The position numbers were made by a program, and so were the translations under genes. Of a stretch of DNA of 64,000 nt, positions 13,112 through 24,215 are shown one piece after another. Location: contig CM044308.1 of assembly GCA_024291935.2 (NCBI GenBank), positions 123,592,501-123,656,500 on the forward strand. Direction: 5' to 3'. Positions within the stretch are counted from its first letter, which is position 1; each line of letters begins with the position of its first letter. The notes beneath the pieces are model-generated. The model saw only the letters and a program-made list of their open reading frames with translations, was not told the DNA's origin and did no database searches. Source of the stretch: Okapia johnstoni. Lineage: Eukaryota; Chordata; Mammalia; Artiodactyla; Giraffidae.

Positions 13112-13689
13112 AGAGATGATTTAAAGTATACAAATGGTGGTTGTGCACAGGTAATAACAACCACTCTATTTATAACAGCCATTTTATATAAAGGACTTGG
13201 ACTTCTGCAGATTTTGATATCTGTGGGGATCCTGGGCCCAGTCCCCTGCAGATACCAAGGGTCAACTCTGATACAAAAGGGACACAATATGTGGACAGGA
13301 TCTAGAGGAAAGTCAGGTATGTAGTTTGTTACCAACAACCAGACTTGTGTTGGGACTGCTCAGCGTAGGGATGAATCCTGCCTGTGGTCTTCACCTCTCC
13401 TCTCTCAGCAGGAACTGCTTCATCTCTGCAATGAGACTATTATTCATTATTTTTCAGGGTTTTGTGAGGAATCAGTGTGAGCTCCAGGAATGTTTTCCTC
13501 TGTCCTTTTCCCCTCTGTGTTCTGATATCTTGTCACTTCTCCATTGTGGCACTCCAGTCTTTATAATTAAAATATTATATATTGTCTGCTCTCTACCAAT
13601 CCCTCCTGGCTGGAAGGTCAGTCCCCAAGAGGGCAGAGACCTAGTAGATTCCCGCTGCTTAGCTTTGTGCCTTCTGTAGAGGTCAATAG
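13112..13689. other. unique sequence, nothing recognised
   Basis: No repeat or gene assigned. A 117-codon plus-strand open frame at 13326-13679 has no recognisable family or splice context. Confidence 0.45.
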
Positions 13690-13900
13690 CTAAGAGCCCA
13701 GTTCTAGACGCAGACCATCTTGGCTCCCACATTTGTTAGCTTTGTCCCTAGGCTAGTAGCTTAACCTCTCTGTGCCTGGATTTTCTCATCTGTGAAATGC
13801 GGAGAAAAATGGTGTTCCTCCCTTTGGGTTATTATGAGAATCAAGTAAGTTAATACTTAAATTAGGACATGTGTCTGACATGTCATAAACGCATACACAT
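13690..13900 (+). repeat. MIR SINE, sense
   Basis: Contains 'agcttaacctctctgtgcct' followed by 'ctcatctgtgaaatgcggag' and 'gggttattatgagaatcaag', the sense MIR core and 3' region. Interrupted just downstream by a Bov-tA dimer. Confidence 0.78.
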
Positions 13901-13916
13901 GCATGTTAAACAAGAT

Positions 13917-14254
13917 GTGCTGTGCTGTGCTTAGTGGCTCAGTCATGTCCGACTCTTTGCGACCCCACAGGCTGTAGCCTACTAGGCTCATCTGTCCATG
14001 GGGATTCTCCAGGCAAGAATACTAGAGTGAGTTGCCATGCCCTCTTCCAGGGGATCCTCCCAACCCAGGGATTGAACCCAGGTCTCCCACATTGCTGGTG
14101 GATTCTTTGCCATCTGAGCCACCAGAGAAGCCCAAGAATACTGGAGTAGGTAGCCTGTTCCTTCTCCAGGGGATCTTCCCAACCCAGGAATCGAACTGGG
14201 GTCTCCTGCATCGCAGGAGGATTCTTTACCAGCTGAGCTACCAGGGAAGCCCCG
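13917..14254 (-). mobile_element. dimeric Bov-tA SINE
   Basis: Two tRNA-related heads occur in one insertion: 'ctttgccatctgagccacca' and 'ctttaccagctgagctacca' are antisense A-box regions of successive units. A single pair of 10-bp duplications TAAACAAGAT (13907-13916 and 14255-14264) flanks the whole, so the dimer moved as one element. Bov-tA SINEs fuse a tRNA-derived head to a BovB-derived tail and are BovB-dependent. Confidence 0.92.
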
Positions 14255-14264
14255 TAAACAAGAT

Positions 14265-14552
14265 ATAAAACAATTGCTCAATATTTGTTAAATGAATCAA
14301 TATCTGTTGAATGAAAGAATATGTGGGTTTTTATCGGTCAGCTCTGGTGAGTTGGGTGGGAGATATGTTTGCAGATGTGTTCCCCTGGACTGTTGTTATC
14401 CTTGGCTTGAATTTAGTCACTTTTTTATGGCACACAAGGTAGCACATGGGATGAATGAACTCTCATGAATAAAATGTCCTCATTTGGAACAAATTATGCA
14501 AGAGACATCGCCTTATAGTCATTGTAGTCTGACTCTCAGATTTCTGAATTAG
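14265..14552. other. unique sequence
   Basis: Nothing recognised except a short 'tttgttaaatgaatcaatat' resembling an L2 3' end. Confidence 0.4.
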
Positions 14553-14752
14553 CCTCCCTAGTGGTTCAGTTGGTGAAGAATCTGCCTGCAATGCAGGAGA
14601 CCCGGGTTCAATTGCCCGGTCAGGAAGATCCCCTAGAGAAGGAAATGGCAACCCACTCCAGTACTCTTGCCTGGAGAAATCCACGGGACAGGCTGTAGTC
14701 CATGGAATCGCAAAGAGCTGGACATGACTGTATGACTACTTTCACTTTCAAA
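14553..14752 (+). mobile_element. Bov-tA SINE
   Basis: Sense order: 'tagtggttcagttggtgaag', 'tgcctgcaatgcaggagacc', 'gggttcaattgcccggtcag' (B-box region) and 'caacccactccagtactctt', ending near 'ctactttcactttc'. Complete head and body. Confidence 0.92.
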
Positions 14753-15058
14753 GCTAGTAAAAATATTTCATTAATAGAGCAGAAAAAATGAACTGCTTTT
14801 ACTCTCCTCTCCTGAAGCTATGTATGGAATGTTCACTCACAGTGTTTAATTTCAGGATGAAACAATAACAAATCACCTGGATTTTAGTGTTCAAGTTCTC
14901 AACAGGGTTCAGAAAAGCTAGTCAGAGTTGCAAAAATGCAATCTGCTTTTCTGCTTTCAGACTGTACCTGTCCCATGAAATTAAAAGAAACATTTTTCTT
15001 TTTGAACTTGAAAGTATTGCATATAAGATGTTATTTGTATAGTACTTAGTTATATCAT

Positions 15059-15270
15059 GGGGCTTCCCTGGTAACTCAGCTAGTAAAGAATCCGCCTGCA
15101 ATGCCGGAGACCCTGGTTACATCCCTGAGTTAGGAAGATCCCCTGGAGGAGGGCATGGCAAACCACTCCAGTATTCTCGCTGAAGAATCCCCATGGACAG
15201 AGGAGCCTGGTGGGCTACAGTCTGTGTGGTCGCAAAGAGTCGGACATGACTGAGTGACTAAGCACAGTGC
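15059..15270 (+). mobile_element. Bov-tA SINE with 11-bp TSD
   Basis: Starts 'ggggcttccctggtaactca' and ends 'gactgagtgactaagcacag'. Perfect duplication AGTTATATCAT at 15048-15058 and 15271-15281 marks the insertion. Confidence 0.96.
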
Positions 15271-15281
15271 AGTTATATCAT

Positions 15282-15868
15282 ATTTCTTATCTTAATAGTT
15301 TCCAGTAGCAGCCCTAAATTTTAGAGAAATCCAGCATGATCAGAAAACCTATATTGCAAGAGGAATTTTCTAGATTAGTTTGAGGTTTCCATTTAAATCC
15401 TTAAAACTTTATTTTCAGCTTCATGGCTACTAAGTGGAGTTTGGACCTAGCCTAATCTTTTTCTGACATTTCATAGTCATCGTTATCAGCATTGATTAAT
15501 ATGCTTTAGAGAGTGAGGTTTTTAAACTACTAGGTTTTTTCTTACGCTTAGAATCCTCAAACAAACACGTGTATGTGTGTATGTGTTTTGACCTTATTAC
15601 TGCTATTTGTAGTTTTCCTATTGCCTCTCAGGCTGAGAGTTGCTAGTTCGTACCATCAAAACACCTGCTTCTGAAAGTCTTCTATCCAATCAGCCATCTC
15701 TAACCCAGTGTAGTTAAAGAAATCAGACCTGGATATTTCATAATTGTGTCTATTGTAGAAGTAAATCATAGGAATCAAAGTCTCGGAAAGGTGCATGGGT
15801 GGCCTGGGAAGGCTAACTCTCAATTGAGGCAGATTACTTTTTTAGAGGAAAGTATGATAGATAGAGAA
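15282..15868. other. unique sequence
   Basis: No repeat family or gene recognised. Ends at the 5'-truncation point of a BovB copy. Confidence 0.45.
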
Positions 15869-17210
15869 AAGGTCAGTTTTCATTCCAATCACAAAGAAGG
15901 GCAATGCCAAAGAATGTTCAAACTACCGCACAATTGCACTCATCTCACACGCTAGCAAAGTAATGCTCAAAATTCTCCAAGTAAGGCTTCAGAAGTACAT
16001 GAACAGAGAACTTCCAGGTGTTCAAGCTGGATTTAGAAAAGGCAGAGGTACCAGAGATCAAATGGCCAACATCCGTTGCATCACAGAATAAGCAAGAGAC
16101 TTCCAGAACAACATCAACTCCTGCTTTATTGACTATGCTAAAGCCTTTAGCTGTGTGGATCACAACAAACTGTGGAAAATTCTTCAGGAGATGGGAATAT
16201 CAGACCACCTGACCTGCCTCCTGAGAAATCTGTATGCAGGTCAAGAAGCAACAGTTGGAATCGGACATGGAACAATGAACTGGTTCAAAATTAGGGAAGG
16301 AGTATATGTCAAGGCAGTATATTGTCACCTTGCTTATTTAACTATATGCAGAGTACATCATGTGAAATGCTGGGCTGGATAAAGCACAAAGTGGAATCAA
16401 GATTGCTGGGAGAAATACCAATAACCTCAGATATGCAGATGACATCACCCTAATGGCAGAAAGTGAAGAGGAACTAAAGAGCCTCTTGATGAAGGTAAAA
16501 GAGGAGAGTGAAAAGGCTGGCTTAAGACTCAACATACAAAAAATGAAGATCATGGCATCTAGTCTCATCACTTCATGGCAGATAGATGGGGAAACAGTGA
16601 AGACAGTGACAGACTTTATCTTCTTGGGCTTCAAAATCACTGCAGATGGTGACTGCAGCCATGAAATTAAAAGACGCTTGCTCCTTGTAAGAAAAGCTAT
16701 GACCAGCCTAGACAACATATTACAAAGCAGAGACATTACTTTGCCAACAAAGGTCTGTCTAGTCAAAGCTATGGTTTTTCCAGTAGTCATGTATGGATGT
16801 GAGAGTTGGACTATAAAGAAAGCTGAGCATTGAAGAATTGATGCTTTTGAACTGTGGTGTCAGAGAAGACTCTTGAGAGTCCCTTGGACAGCAAGAAGAT
16901 CAAACCAGTCAATCCTAAAGAAAATAGATTCTGAATATTTATTGGAGAGACTGATGCTGAGGCTGAAGCACCAATCACTTGGCCACCTTATGTGGAGAAC
17001 TGACTCATTAGAAAAGACCCTGGTGCTGGGAAAGATTGAAGGCAGGAGAAGGGGACTACAGAGGATGAGATGCTTGGATGACATCACTGACTTGATGGCC
17101 ATGAGTTTGAGCAAACTCCGGGAGTTGGTGATGGACAGGGAAGCCTGGTATGCTGCAGTCCATGGGGTCACAACGAGTTGGACACAGCTGAGTGACTGAA
17201 CTGAACTGAT
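15869..17210 (+). mobile_element. BovB LINE, 5'-truncated, reverse-transcriptase half to 3' end
   Basis: About 1.34 kb covering the reverse-transcriptase domain and 3' end of BovB ORF2, ending in the family terminus 'gactgaactgaactgat'. It starts abruptly in ORF2, so it is 5'-truncated. It is paired with an antisense BovB at 19.8-21.4 kb in a rearranged cluster. No clean TSD was found, consistent with later rearrangement. Confidence 0.93.
15890..16833 (+). pseudogene. BovB ORF2 reverse transcriptase remnant
   Basis: Translates in pieces to an RTE-type reverse transcriptase: a GVQAGFRKGRGTRDQ segment (near 16017-16060), the motif-A block FIDYAKAFSCVDH (near 16120-16160) and the catalytic YADD at 16432-16443. 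It carries a TAA stop at 16089-16091, a break between about 16380 and 16450, and a TGA stop at 16831-16833. A further stretch, again with [12 protein letters not shown] text, is open to about 17199. The catalytic motif is intact but the gene is dead. Confidence 0.9.
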
Positions 17211-17246
17211 GGTAGATAGAGAGGATATTCTAAGTATGAAGATGGT

Positions 17247-17333
17247 GATTGAGTTGTATGTTAAATTTTGTCTAGTCATAATAGAAGTCATTAACTTGGA
17301 TTGAGCAATTAACAAATACTGACCTTTCATGTG
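17247..17333 (+). repeat. copy 1 of inverted 87-bp duplication
   Basis: Matches the reverse complement of 21493-21579 at 78 of 87 positions by hand alignment (about 90%), without gaps. It lies just beyond the 3' end of the plus-strand BovB, whereas the partner lies beyond the 5' end of the minus-strand BovB. Similarity continues more weakly past 17333. Confidence 0.85.
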
Positions 17334-17462
17334 CCTTAAGGCAGTTCATGAATTGGTAAAACCTCAAGAACTGATAAGTACCATAAAAATAAATAAAGAA
17401 GGAAATAATGAAAGAACAAATGAAGGAAAGAAAGAACACAAGAGAGAAATACATACATATGA

Positions 17463-17890
17463 GGGATGGGGGATACAGCAGGTGATCTTTTACGTAAGTG
17501 GTCAGGGAAGAACTCTCTAACACAGTGACCTTTGAGCAGAGACCTGAAGGCTGAGGGGAGGCAAAATAAGTACAATGACCCCAGGCAGTACCCAAATGAC
17601 CCGATCCATGAAAAGGGTGGGGGTGGGTGAACAACCGGGCAAGCAGGAGGTGTGTGTGGTGGCAGGACTGATCATTTGGGGATCCTTGGGAGGTGATTGG
17701 TTCTGGCTCTGAATGACATGGATCTTTACTCGTTGTTGAACAGTGGAGTGATGTGAGCTCACAGACTGGTTGCTGAAACGGAGCTTAGATGTGGGGAAAG
17801 CAGTTGGGAGGTCATGTGAAATCCAGAAATAATCATAACTTAAGTGTGCTTGGGTAAGTGGGGAAGATCAGTTAGGGAGATCCTGAAGAA
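17463..17890 (-). mobile_element. L2 LINE fragment, antisense, copy 1 of local duplication
   Basis: Contains 'agtggtcagggaagaactct', 'tgacctttgagcagagacct' and 'agtggagtgatgtgagctca', the antisense L2 order. Blocks 17487-17631 and 17813-17879 match 19472-19615 and 19703-19769 at about 89-91%, sharing private changes absent from L2 generally. The two are thus copies of one L2 locus, not independent insertions. Confidence 0.75.
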
Positions 17891-18127
17891 TACAGATGGA
17901 AACTGCATCTGGTCTTAATGGAAGTTTCCTGGGGCCTTGCCTCTGCCCCTGGCCTACTTCCCATCCCAGGCTGCATCTGAGAACTTCCCAGTGGGCTATT
18001 CCTCTAGTGGAATCTCCACATCCCCATTCCTTCTCTGGTGGAGGATACCTCAAAATCAAAACATTTAAATTTTACAAAGTTCAGATTTATAAGTATCACA
18101 ATTCTGAAAATAATCATATTGCTAAAA
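17891..18127. other. unique sequence
   Basis: Short segment between the L2 fragment and a Bov-tA. Nothing recognised. Confidence 0.4.
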
Positions 18128-18336
18128 GATTTGCCAGTGTTTGAAAGGGTAAAGCATCTGCTTGCAATGTGGGAGACCTGGGTTCGATCCCTGGGTCAGA
18201 AAGATCCCCTGGAGAAGGAAATGCCAACCCACTCCAGTACTCTTGGCTGGAAAATCCCATGGATGGAGAAGCCTGGTAGGCTACAGTCCATGGGGTTGCG
18301 AAGAGTCGGACACGACTGAGCGACTTCACTTTAGCA
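18128..18336 (+). mobile_element. Bov-tA SINE
   Basis: Contains 'gcatctgcttgcaatgtggg', 'gggttcgatccctgggtcag', 'caacccactccagtactctt' and 'cacgactgagcgacttcact'. The extreme 5' head is degenerate. Confidence 0.93.
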
Positions 18337-18397
18337 TACTTTTAACTTTTACTGTTTGAAACCCCTTTTTAAGGTTGCCAGTAACCTACTTGTTGAA

Positions 18398-18612
18398 TGC
18401 ATGTGTGCTCAGACTTATCTAACTCATTGTGACCCCATGAACTCTAGCCCACCAGGCTCCTCTGTCCCTGTGATTCTCCAGGCAAAAATACTGAGTGTGT
18501 TGCCATTTCCTCCTCCAGGGGATCTTCCTGACCCAGGGATTGAACCTGAGTCTCCTGTGTCTCTTGCATTGCAGCTGGCTTCTTTACCCACTGGTCTGTT
18601 GGGAAGCCACTT
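18398..18612 (-). mobile_element. Bov-tA SINE, antisense
   Basis: Antisense order: 'cattgtgaccccatgaactc', 'ccaccaggctcctctgtccc', 'ccaggggatcttcctgaccc' and 'gattgaacctgagtctcctg', ending at 'gttgggaagcc'. More diverged than its plus-strand neighbour. Confidence 0.9.
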
Positions 18613-19179
18613 GTCAAATGAACTGGCCTTCTTCCCTTTCTAATCCCTTGTCAGGACTCTTCTGGCTTCCCTGATTCTGGAGCTTTTTATGTCATCTGAT
18701 GCCATCTTCCTTCCTTTTTTTTTCCTTTATGTGTCCACCAAAGCCACATCCTCCAGCCTTGCCTCTCCTTTTCATAAGTGTTCTCTTGGTGTATTCACGA
18801 CATCTTTAGTTTAACCCATTCTTGGGCAGGGGTCACATCTCCCCACCTCCATCTCTGACAGGCCCACTCGGTGTTGCTTTACATTTTATCAACCTCACCT
18901 CCCCATCCCCAGCTCTCTTTGTTAGTGCTTCCATTCTTCTTGGCTCAAAATAGAGCCCATCCTGGCACATTTTTCTTCTTCTTTTCTTCTTCAATCTGTT
19001 TTCAAATCTTGTAGACCTTTTTTTGAGAGCAACTTTCAGGTTTATACTTTATTCTCTCAAAATAGATACCCAACAACCCCACCCTTACCGTCTTCATCTT
19101 GGAGTCCAGCCACAGCCTATGTGGCTAATTTTGCTTCCAGTCTCCCTCTGCTCTCGTCCTCTTGGTATAACAGTGATAA
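18613..19179. other. pyrimidine-rich unique sequence
   Basis: C/T-biased DNA (for example 'cttcttcttttcttcttcaa' near 18975) with no recognised family or gene. Confidence 0.4.
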
Positions 19180-19795
19180 TTTATTCAACAAATATTTACT
19201 GACTGCTTATTGAATGCCAGCCCCTGAAGTAGGCACCAGGTATATAATCAGTAGTCCTGCCTGCAGGAGCTTACATTCTAGAGTGAGTAGCAGACTGTGA
19301 ACCGGAGTAGTAGAGAAATATGTATGTTTTGTGGTCTCGATGCTGAGAGGAGAGAAAAAGTCAGGGGAGATGGTGGGAGCAAGAGTGCCAGGTGGGGAAG
19401 AGGTTTACAGTTTGGAATAGGTGGTCAGGAAGGGTTCATAGAGAAGATGAGTTGGAGGTACCGTGGGTGAGCTTTTATGTAAGTGGTCAGGGAAGAACTC
19501 TCTAATAATGTGACCTTTGAGCAGACCTGAAGACTGAGGGGAGCCAAAGTCAAGTACAATGACCCCAGGCAGTACCTGAATGACTTGATCCATGAAAAGG
19601 GTTGGGGTGAGTGAATATGTTGCTCAAATTAGCATGTGTGATTAGCATGTTAATTACATATGCTAATTACACTCCATTCAACAAATGGGCCACTTGATTC
19701 GACATGTGAAATTCAGAAATAATCAGAATATAAGGGTGCTTGGGTAAGTGGGGAAGATCAGCTAGGGAGGCTAACAACATGGGCAGTATTAATGC
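19180..19795 (-). mobile_element. L2 LINE fragment, antisense, copy 2 of local duplication
   Basis: Begins with the antisense L2 3' end 'tttattcaacaaatatttac', followed by 'ggagcttacattctagagtg' and 'agtggtcagggaagaactct'. Blocks 19472-19615 and 19703-19769 duplicate 17487-17631 and 17813-17879 in the same orientation. The stretch between the two blocks differs from copy 1. Confidence 0.8.
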
Positions 19796-19802
19796 TAATA
19801 AT

Positions 19803-21429
19803 GTTGTGGTTGTTGTTCAGTCACTGTCGTGTCCAGCTCTTTGTGACCGCATGGACTGCAGCATGCCAGGCTTCCCTGTTCTCCACCATCTCCTGGAGCC
19901 TATCCAAATTCATATCCATTGAGTTGGTGATGCCATCCAACCCCTCTGTCATACCCTTCTCCTCCTGCCTTCAATCTTTCCCAGCATCAGGGTCTTTTCC
20001 AATGAGTTGACTCTTTGCATCAGGTGGCCAAAGTATTGGAGCTTCAGCCTCAGCATCAGTCCCTCCAATGAATATTCAGAATTGATTTTCTTTAGGATTG
20101 ACTGGTTTGATCTCCTTGCATTCCAAGGGACTCTCAAGAGTCTTCTCTGACACCACAGTTCAAAAGCATCAATTCTTCAATGCCCAGCTTTCTTTATAGT
20201 CCAACTCTCACATCCATACATGACTACTGGAAAAACCATAGCTTTGACTAGATGGACCTATGTAGACAAAATATGTCTCTGCTTTTAATGTACTGTCTAG
20301 GCTGGTCATAGCTTTTCTTCCAAGGAGCAAGCGTCTTTTAATTTCTTGGCTGCAGTCACCATCTGCAGTGATTCTGAAGCCCAAGAAAATAAAATCTGTC
20401 ACTGTCTCCATTGTTTCCCATTTATTTGCCATGAAGTGATGGGACTGGAGGCCATGATCTTCATTTTGTGAAGGTTGAGCCAGCTTTTTCACTCTCCTCT
20501 TTCACCTTCATCAAGAGTATCTTTAGTTCCTCTTTGCTTTCTGCCATAAGGGTGGTGTCATCTGTGTATCTGAGGTTATTGATATTTCTCCCAGCAATCT
20601 TGATTCCAGCTTGTGCTTTATCCAGTCTGGCATTTCACCTGATGTACTCTGCATATAGTTAAATAAGCAAGGTGACAATATACAGCCTTGACATATACTC
20701 CTCCCCTAATTTTGAACCAGTCTGTTGTTCCATGTCCGATTCCAACTGTTGCTTCTTGACCTGCATACAGATTTTTCAGGAGGCAGGTAAGGTGGTCTGG
20801 TATTCCCATCTCTTGAAGAATTTTCCACAGTTTGTTGTGATCCACACAGTCAAAGGCTTTAGCGTAGTCAATGAAGCAGAAGTAGATGTTTTTCTGGAAG
20901 TCTCTTGCTTATTCTGTGATGCAATGGATGTTGGCAATTTGATCTCTGGTACCTCTGCCTTTTCTAAACCCAGCTTGAACATCTGGAAGTTCTTGGTTCA
21001 AATACTGTTGAAGCCTAGCTTGAAGGATTTTGAGCATTACTTTGCTAGCATGTGAAATGAGTCAGTTGTGCAGTAGTTTGAACATTCTTTGGCATTGCTC
21101 TTCTTTGGGATTGGAATGAAAACTGACCTTTTCCTGTCCTGTGGCCACTGCTGAGTTTTCCAAATTTGCTGGCATATTGAGTGCAGCACTTTCACAGCAT
21201 CATCTTTTAGGATTTGAAATAGCTCAGCTAGAATTCCATCATCTCTACTAGCTTTGTTCGTAGTGATGCTTCCTAAGGACCATTTGACTTCGCACTCCTG
21301 GATGTCTGGCTCTAGGTGAGTGATCACACTATTGTGGTTATCCAGGTCATTAAGATCTTTTTTTGTATAGTTGTTCTGTGTATTCTTGCTACCTCTTCTT
21401 AATATCTTCTGCTTATGTTAGGTCCATAA
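19803..21429 (-). mobile_element. BovB LINE, 5'-truncated, antisense
   Basis: About 1.63 kb, the longest BovB in the window. It runs from the 3' terminus ('gttgttgttcagtcactgtc') at the left to a 5' truncation near 'gcttatgttaggtccata' at the right. It overlaps in content the plus-strand BovB at 15.9-17.2 kb and faces it. Its 5' junction abuts the inverted 87-bp flank copy. Confidence 0.93.
20208..21327 (-). pseudogene. BovB ORF2 reverse transcriptase remnant, YTDD variant
   Basis: Minus-strand frames give an RTE-type reverse transcriptase: KRSVFIPIPKKSNAKECSNY near 21090-21150, a VPEIKLPTSIASQNKQETSR stretch near 20930, and WKILQEMGIPDHLTCLL near 20780-20830. The catalytic tetrad at 20557-20568 reads YTDD instead of YADD, a substitution in the conserved second position. 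Several stops and frameshifts break the gene. Confidence 0.88.
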
Positions 21430-21492
21430 CAGGTTTTACCTGTTCATGTTGAACTGGCTTAAGGCAAGGCAGTTGCCTTGGGCAACTTAGGA

Positions 21493-21579
21493 CACATAAA
21501 AGATCAGTATTTGTTAATTACTTAATCCAAGTTAATGACTTCTACTATGACTAGACAAAATGCAACATAAAACTCAGTC
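21493..21579 (-). repeat. copy 2 of inverted 87-bp duplication
   Basis: Reverse complement matches 17247-17333 at about 90% without gaps. It directly follows, after about 60 bp of weaker similarity, the 5'-truncated end of the antisense BovB. Confidence 0.85.
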
Positions 21580-21582
21580 AAA

Positions 21583-22200
21583 TTATTTTATTGATGTAAA
21601 GTATGTTTAGCATAAAAGTTAACCATTTTAACCATTTTTTGAGTGTATAGTTCTATGGAGTTCCATATATATACATTATCGTACAACAATCACCAGTCTT
21701 CAGCAGTTTTCCTCCATTTCAAGCTAAAACTCCCATTAAATGAAAACTCTCTTCTCCTCCCCCAAGAACCTGGAAACCAGCATTCTGCTCTCATCTATAT
21801 AGCATTGACTGTTTTAGGAATCTCATAGAAGTGGAATCAAACAATATTTATCCTTTGGCATCTAGTGTATTTCACTTAGCATATTTTCAGGGTTCATTAA
21901 TGCTATAATGTGTGCCAGAATTTCATTTTTTAAGGCTAAATAATACTCCTATTTGTGTGTATCACATTTTGTTTATTCATTTATGTGTTGATGGATATTT
22001 GGCTTGTTTCCACCTTTTGGCTCCTGTGATTGATGCTGCTCTGAACATGTGTATTCAAATATCTGTTCTAAACCCTGTTTTCAGTTCTTTGGAGAGTATG
22101 CCTAGATGTGGGATTGCTGGATCATATGATAATTTTATTTTTAGCTTTTTGAGGAACTGTCATATTATCTTCCATGATGGCTGCACCATTTTACTTTCCC
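21583..22200 (-). mobile_element. old L1M LINE, antisense 3' end
   Basis: Antisense L1 3' landmarks in order: 'ttgatgtaaagtatgtttag', 'atagttctatggagttccat', 'tctcatagaagtggaatcaa', 'gtgttgatggatatttggct', 'gtgggattgctggatcatat', ending at 'gatggctgcaccattttact'. Highly decayed, no open frame. Confidence 0.85.
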
Positions 22201-22480
22201 AAGATGGTAAACTGACGGAAGATCAAGGAGGTGAGGGAGTGAGGCAGGAGGAATCTTGGGGAGAACCTCTCGGGTTGAGGTAAGACCACATACAGGCGCC
22301 CTGAAGAGGGTGCATGGCTGCCATGTGTTAGGCTTGGTAAGAAGGCCACTGTAACTGAGAGTGAGGGAAGATGGAAGAAGTAGAGAACGAGTTCAGAGAG
22401 CAAACAGCTGTCCAAATCATAGAGGGCCTTGTAGGCCACTGCAAGACTGATTTTACCTTCAGTGATATGAAGAGCCTTCA
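22201..22480 (-). mobile_element. L2 LINE fragment, antisense
   Basis: Contains 'atagagggccttgtaggcca' and 'cagtgatatgaagagccttc', the antisense L2 order. Preceded by a diverged 'gaggtgagggagtgaggcag' stretch. Separate from the duplicated L2 copies. Confidence 0.65.
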
Positions 22481-24066
22481 GAAGATTACATCATATTAAT
22501 CTTTCTTAAATCATGCTGTCATCAGGTTAAAAAATCAGTAAGAGTTCCCAAATGCCAAGCATTCAGTCCCAATTTCCGTAGTTCCACCTGTCCAATTATC
22601 TGTCTCCGAGCATCCCATAAACTTGCACACTTGGGCTTAATGCCTGTCTCCTACCAGTTCTACTTCTTTCTGCTTGTGTACAGCTCATGTGCTTCCTTCT
22701 GTGTGGAAATCCTTCGCTCTCTTCTCTTCTGGCTCCACCTCATCTGTGTTTCCACTCTGAGCTTTTCCTCGCCAGCTTACTGGTTGCCCTTGTCATCGTG
22801 TGTCATTTAGCACAAAATTATTTTTGGTTTGTGTTTTCATCTCTCCAATTAGGTAAAAGGAGACTAGGTCAAGGATTATTTATTATAGTGCTTTAGGTCT
22901 CCTGTAGTAATAGGACAGTGGTGGGTAATTATTATTTTCATAGGTCAACCCTCCTCCCACCAAAAAGGGTAAGCTGGGTGGCCACATAGCACTTATACAA
23001 TAAATGCTTGTGGATAGGTTGATCTATGCGTTTTGGTGAGTATGTTATGGTAGTTTATATAGGTGATGAAATTAAGTAGATGCCAATATGTCTGATTCAC
23101 TAGAGTGTCTAAATTAGCATTTTTAAAGCTGAAATCTAAAGGACTATCTTTATATTCGCTGTACCTTTTTTTTTAATTAGCTTACTATTGTGGAAACTGA
23201 AGCATGCTAATTAAGCACTTATCCAATTATTAGAGCTTCAGAGAAAAGCCATGGATTAAAAATTCATTTTAATTTTATGAGTTACTTAAAGAAATTGACA
23301 ACAATTTGCAAAGTTTTAAAGCATTTAAGACAAGTACATTCATTTAAAAGTCTCACATCAAGCACTGCAGGAACTGAATTTTGCTCAGTTTGAGTTTATT
23401 GCTAGCTTTTCAACCACACAGTCAGGACTAACTTTAGACCCTAAGTATAAGCTGGTATTTTGCGTTATGTTTTATGGCCTGGAAATGATTCAGTAGGTTG
23501 TTATTATGAGCAACCCTATATGAACATTCTGCTTTAATGTAATTATATAACAAGCATCTTACAGCCACCACCAAGATAAAAAATTAACATTTTGCCACTT
23601 TAGGACAGTGATCATTTTTCATAAAGGAAATACAACATCTGGATAAAATTCACTTGGTCCTTTATCTCATTCCTGTCTTTCATCCTCCCATCATCCAGCA
23701 TCATGAATTTAAGTGCCTCTCCTAGTCTATGTCTTATAGTTTTGCATATTTAGGTATGTATTCATGAACTAAGAACAGTGTTTTATTAGTATTTAAAAAT
23801 TGACCTAAGTGTTATTATAGTTATCCACAAGGAAACAGAATAAATAGATTCTGTTTCAACCTCTTTATATATATATATATATATTTACTATAAGGAATTA
23901 GCTCATGTGATTGTGGAGGCAGCAAAGTCCCATGATCTGCAGTTGGCAAGCTGGAGATTGGGAGAGCTAATTCTGTAAATGCCAGTCTTAAGTTTGAGTC
24001 CAAAGAAAATTTATGTAAGTGATATGGTCATCATTGTATAACCTGCTTTTCTGAGGCATCCTTTGA
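22481..24066. other. unique AT-rich sequence
   Basis: No repeat or gene recognised. Includes a (TA)n run near 23866-23884. Confidence 0.5.
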
Positions 24067-24084
24067 TGTGTGTGTGTGTGTGTG
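24067..24084 (+). repeat. (TG)9 microsatellite
   Basis: Nine uninterrupted TG units adjoining the 3' end of an antisense Bov-tA fragment. Confidence 0.95.
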
Positions 24085-24215
24085 TTCAGTCACTGAGTTG
24101 TGTCCTACTCTTTGTGACCGCATGGACTATAGTCCACCAGGCTCCACTGTGCATGGAATTTTCTAGGCAAGAATGCTGAAGTGGTTTGCCATTTCCTTCT
24201 CCAGTCCTTTGACTT
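24085..24215 (-). mobile_element. Bov-tA SINE fragment, antisense
   Basis: Tail and body only: 'cactgagttgtgtcctactc', 'ccaccaggctccactgtgca' and 'ttgccatttccttctccagt'. The tRNA-derived head is missing. Confidence 0.85.

Noticed and set aside
13922..14281. Overlapping open frames of 75-97 codons on both strands
   Set aside because: All lie in the dimeric Bov-tA. Similar peptides recur wherever Bov-tA occurs, so they are SINE-derived and not genes.
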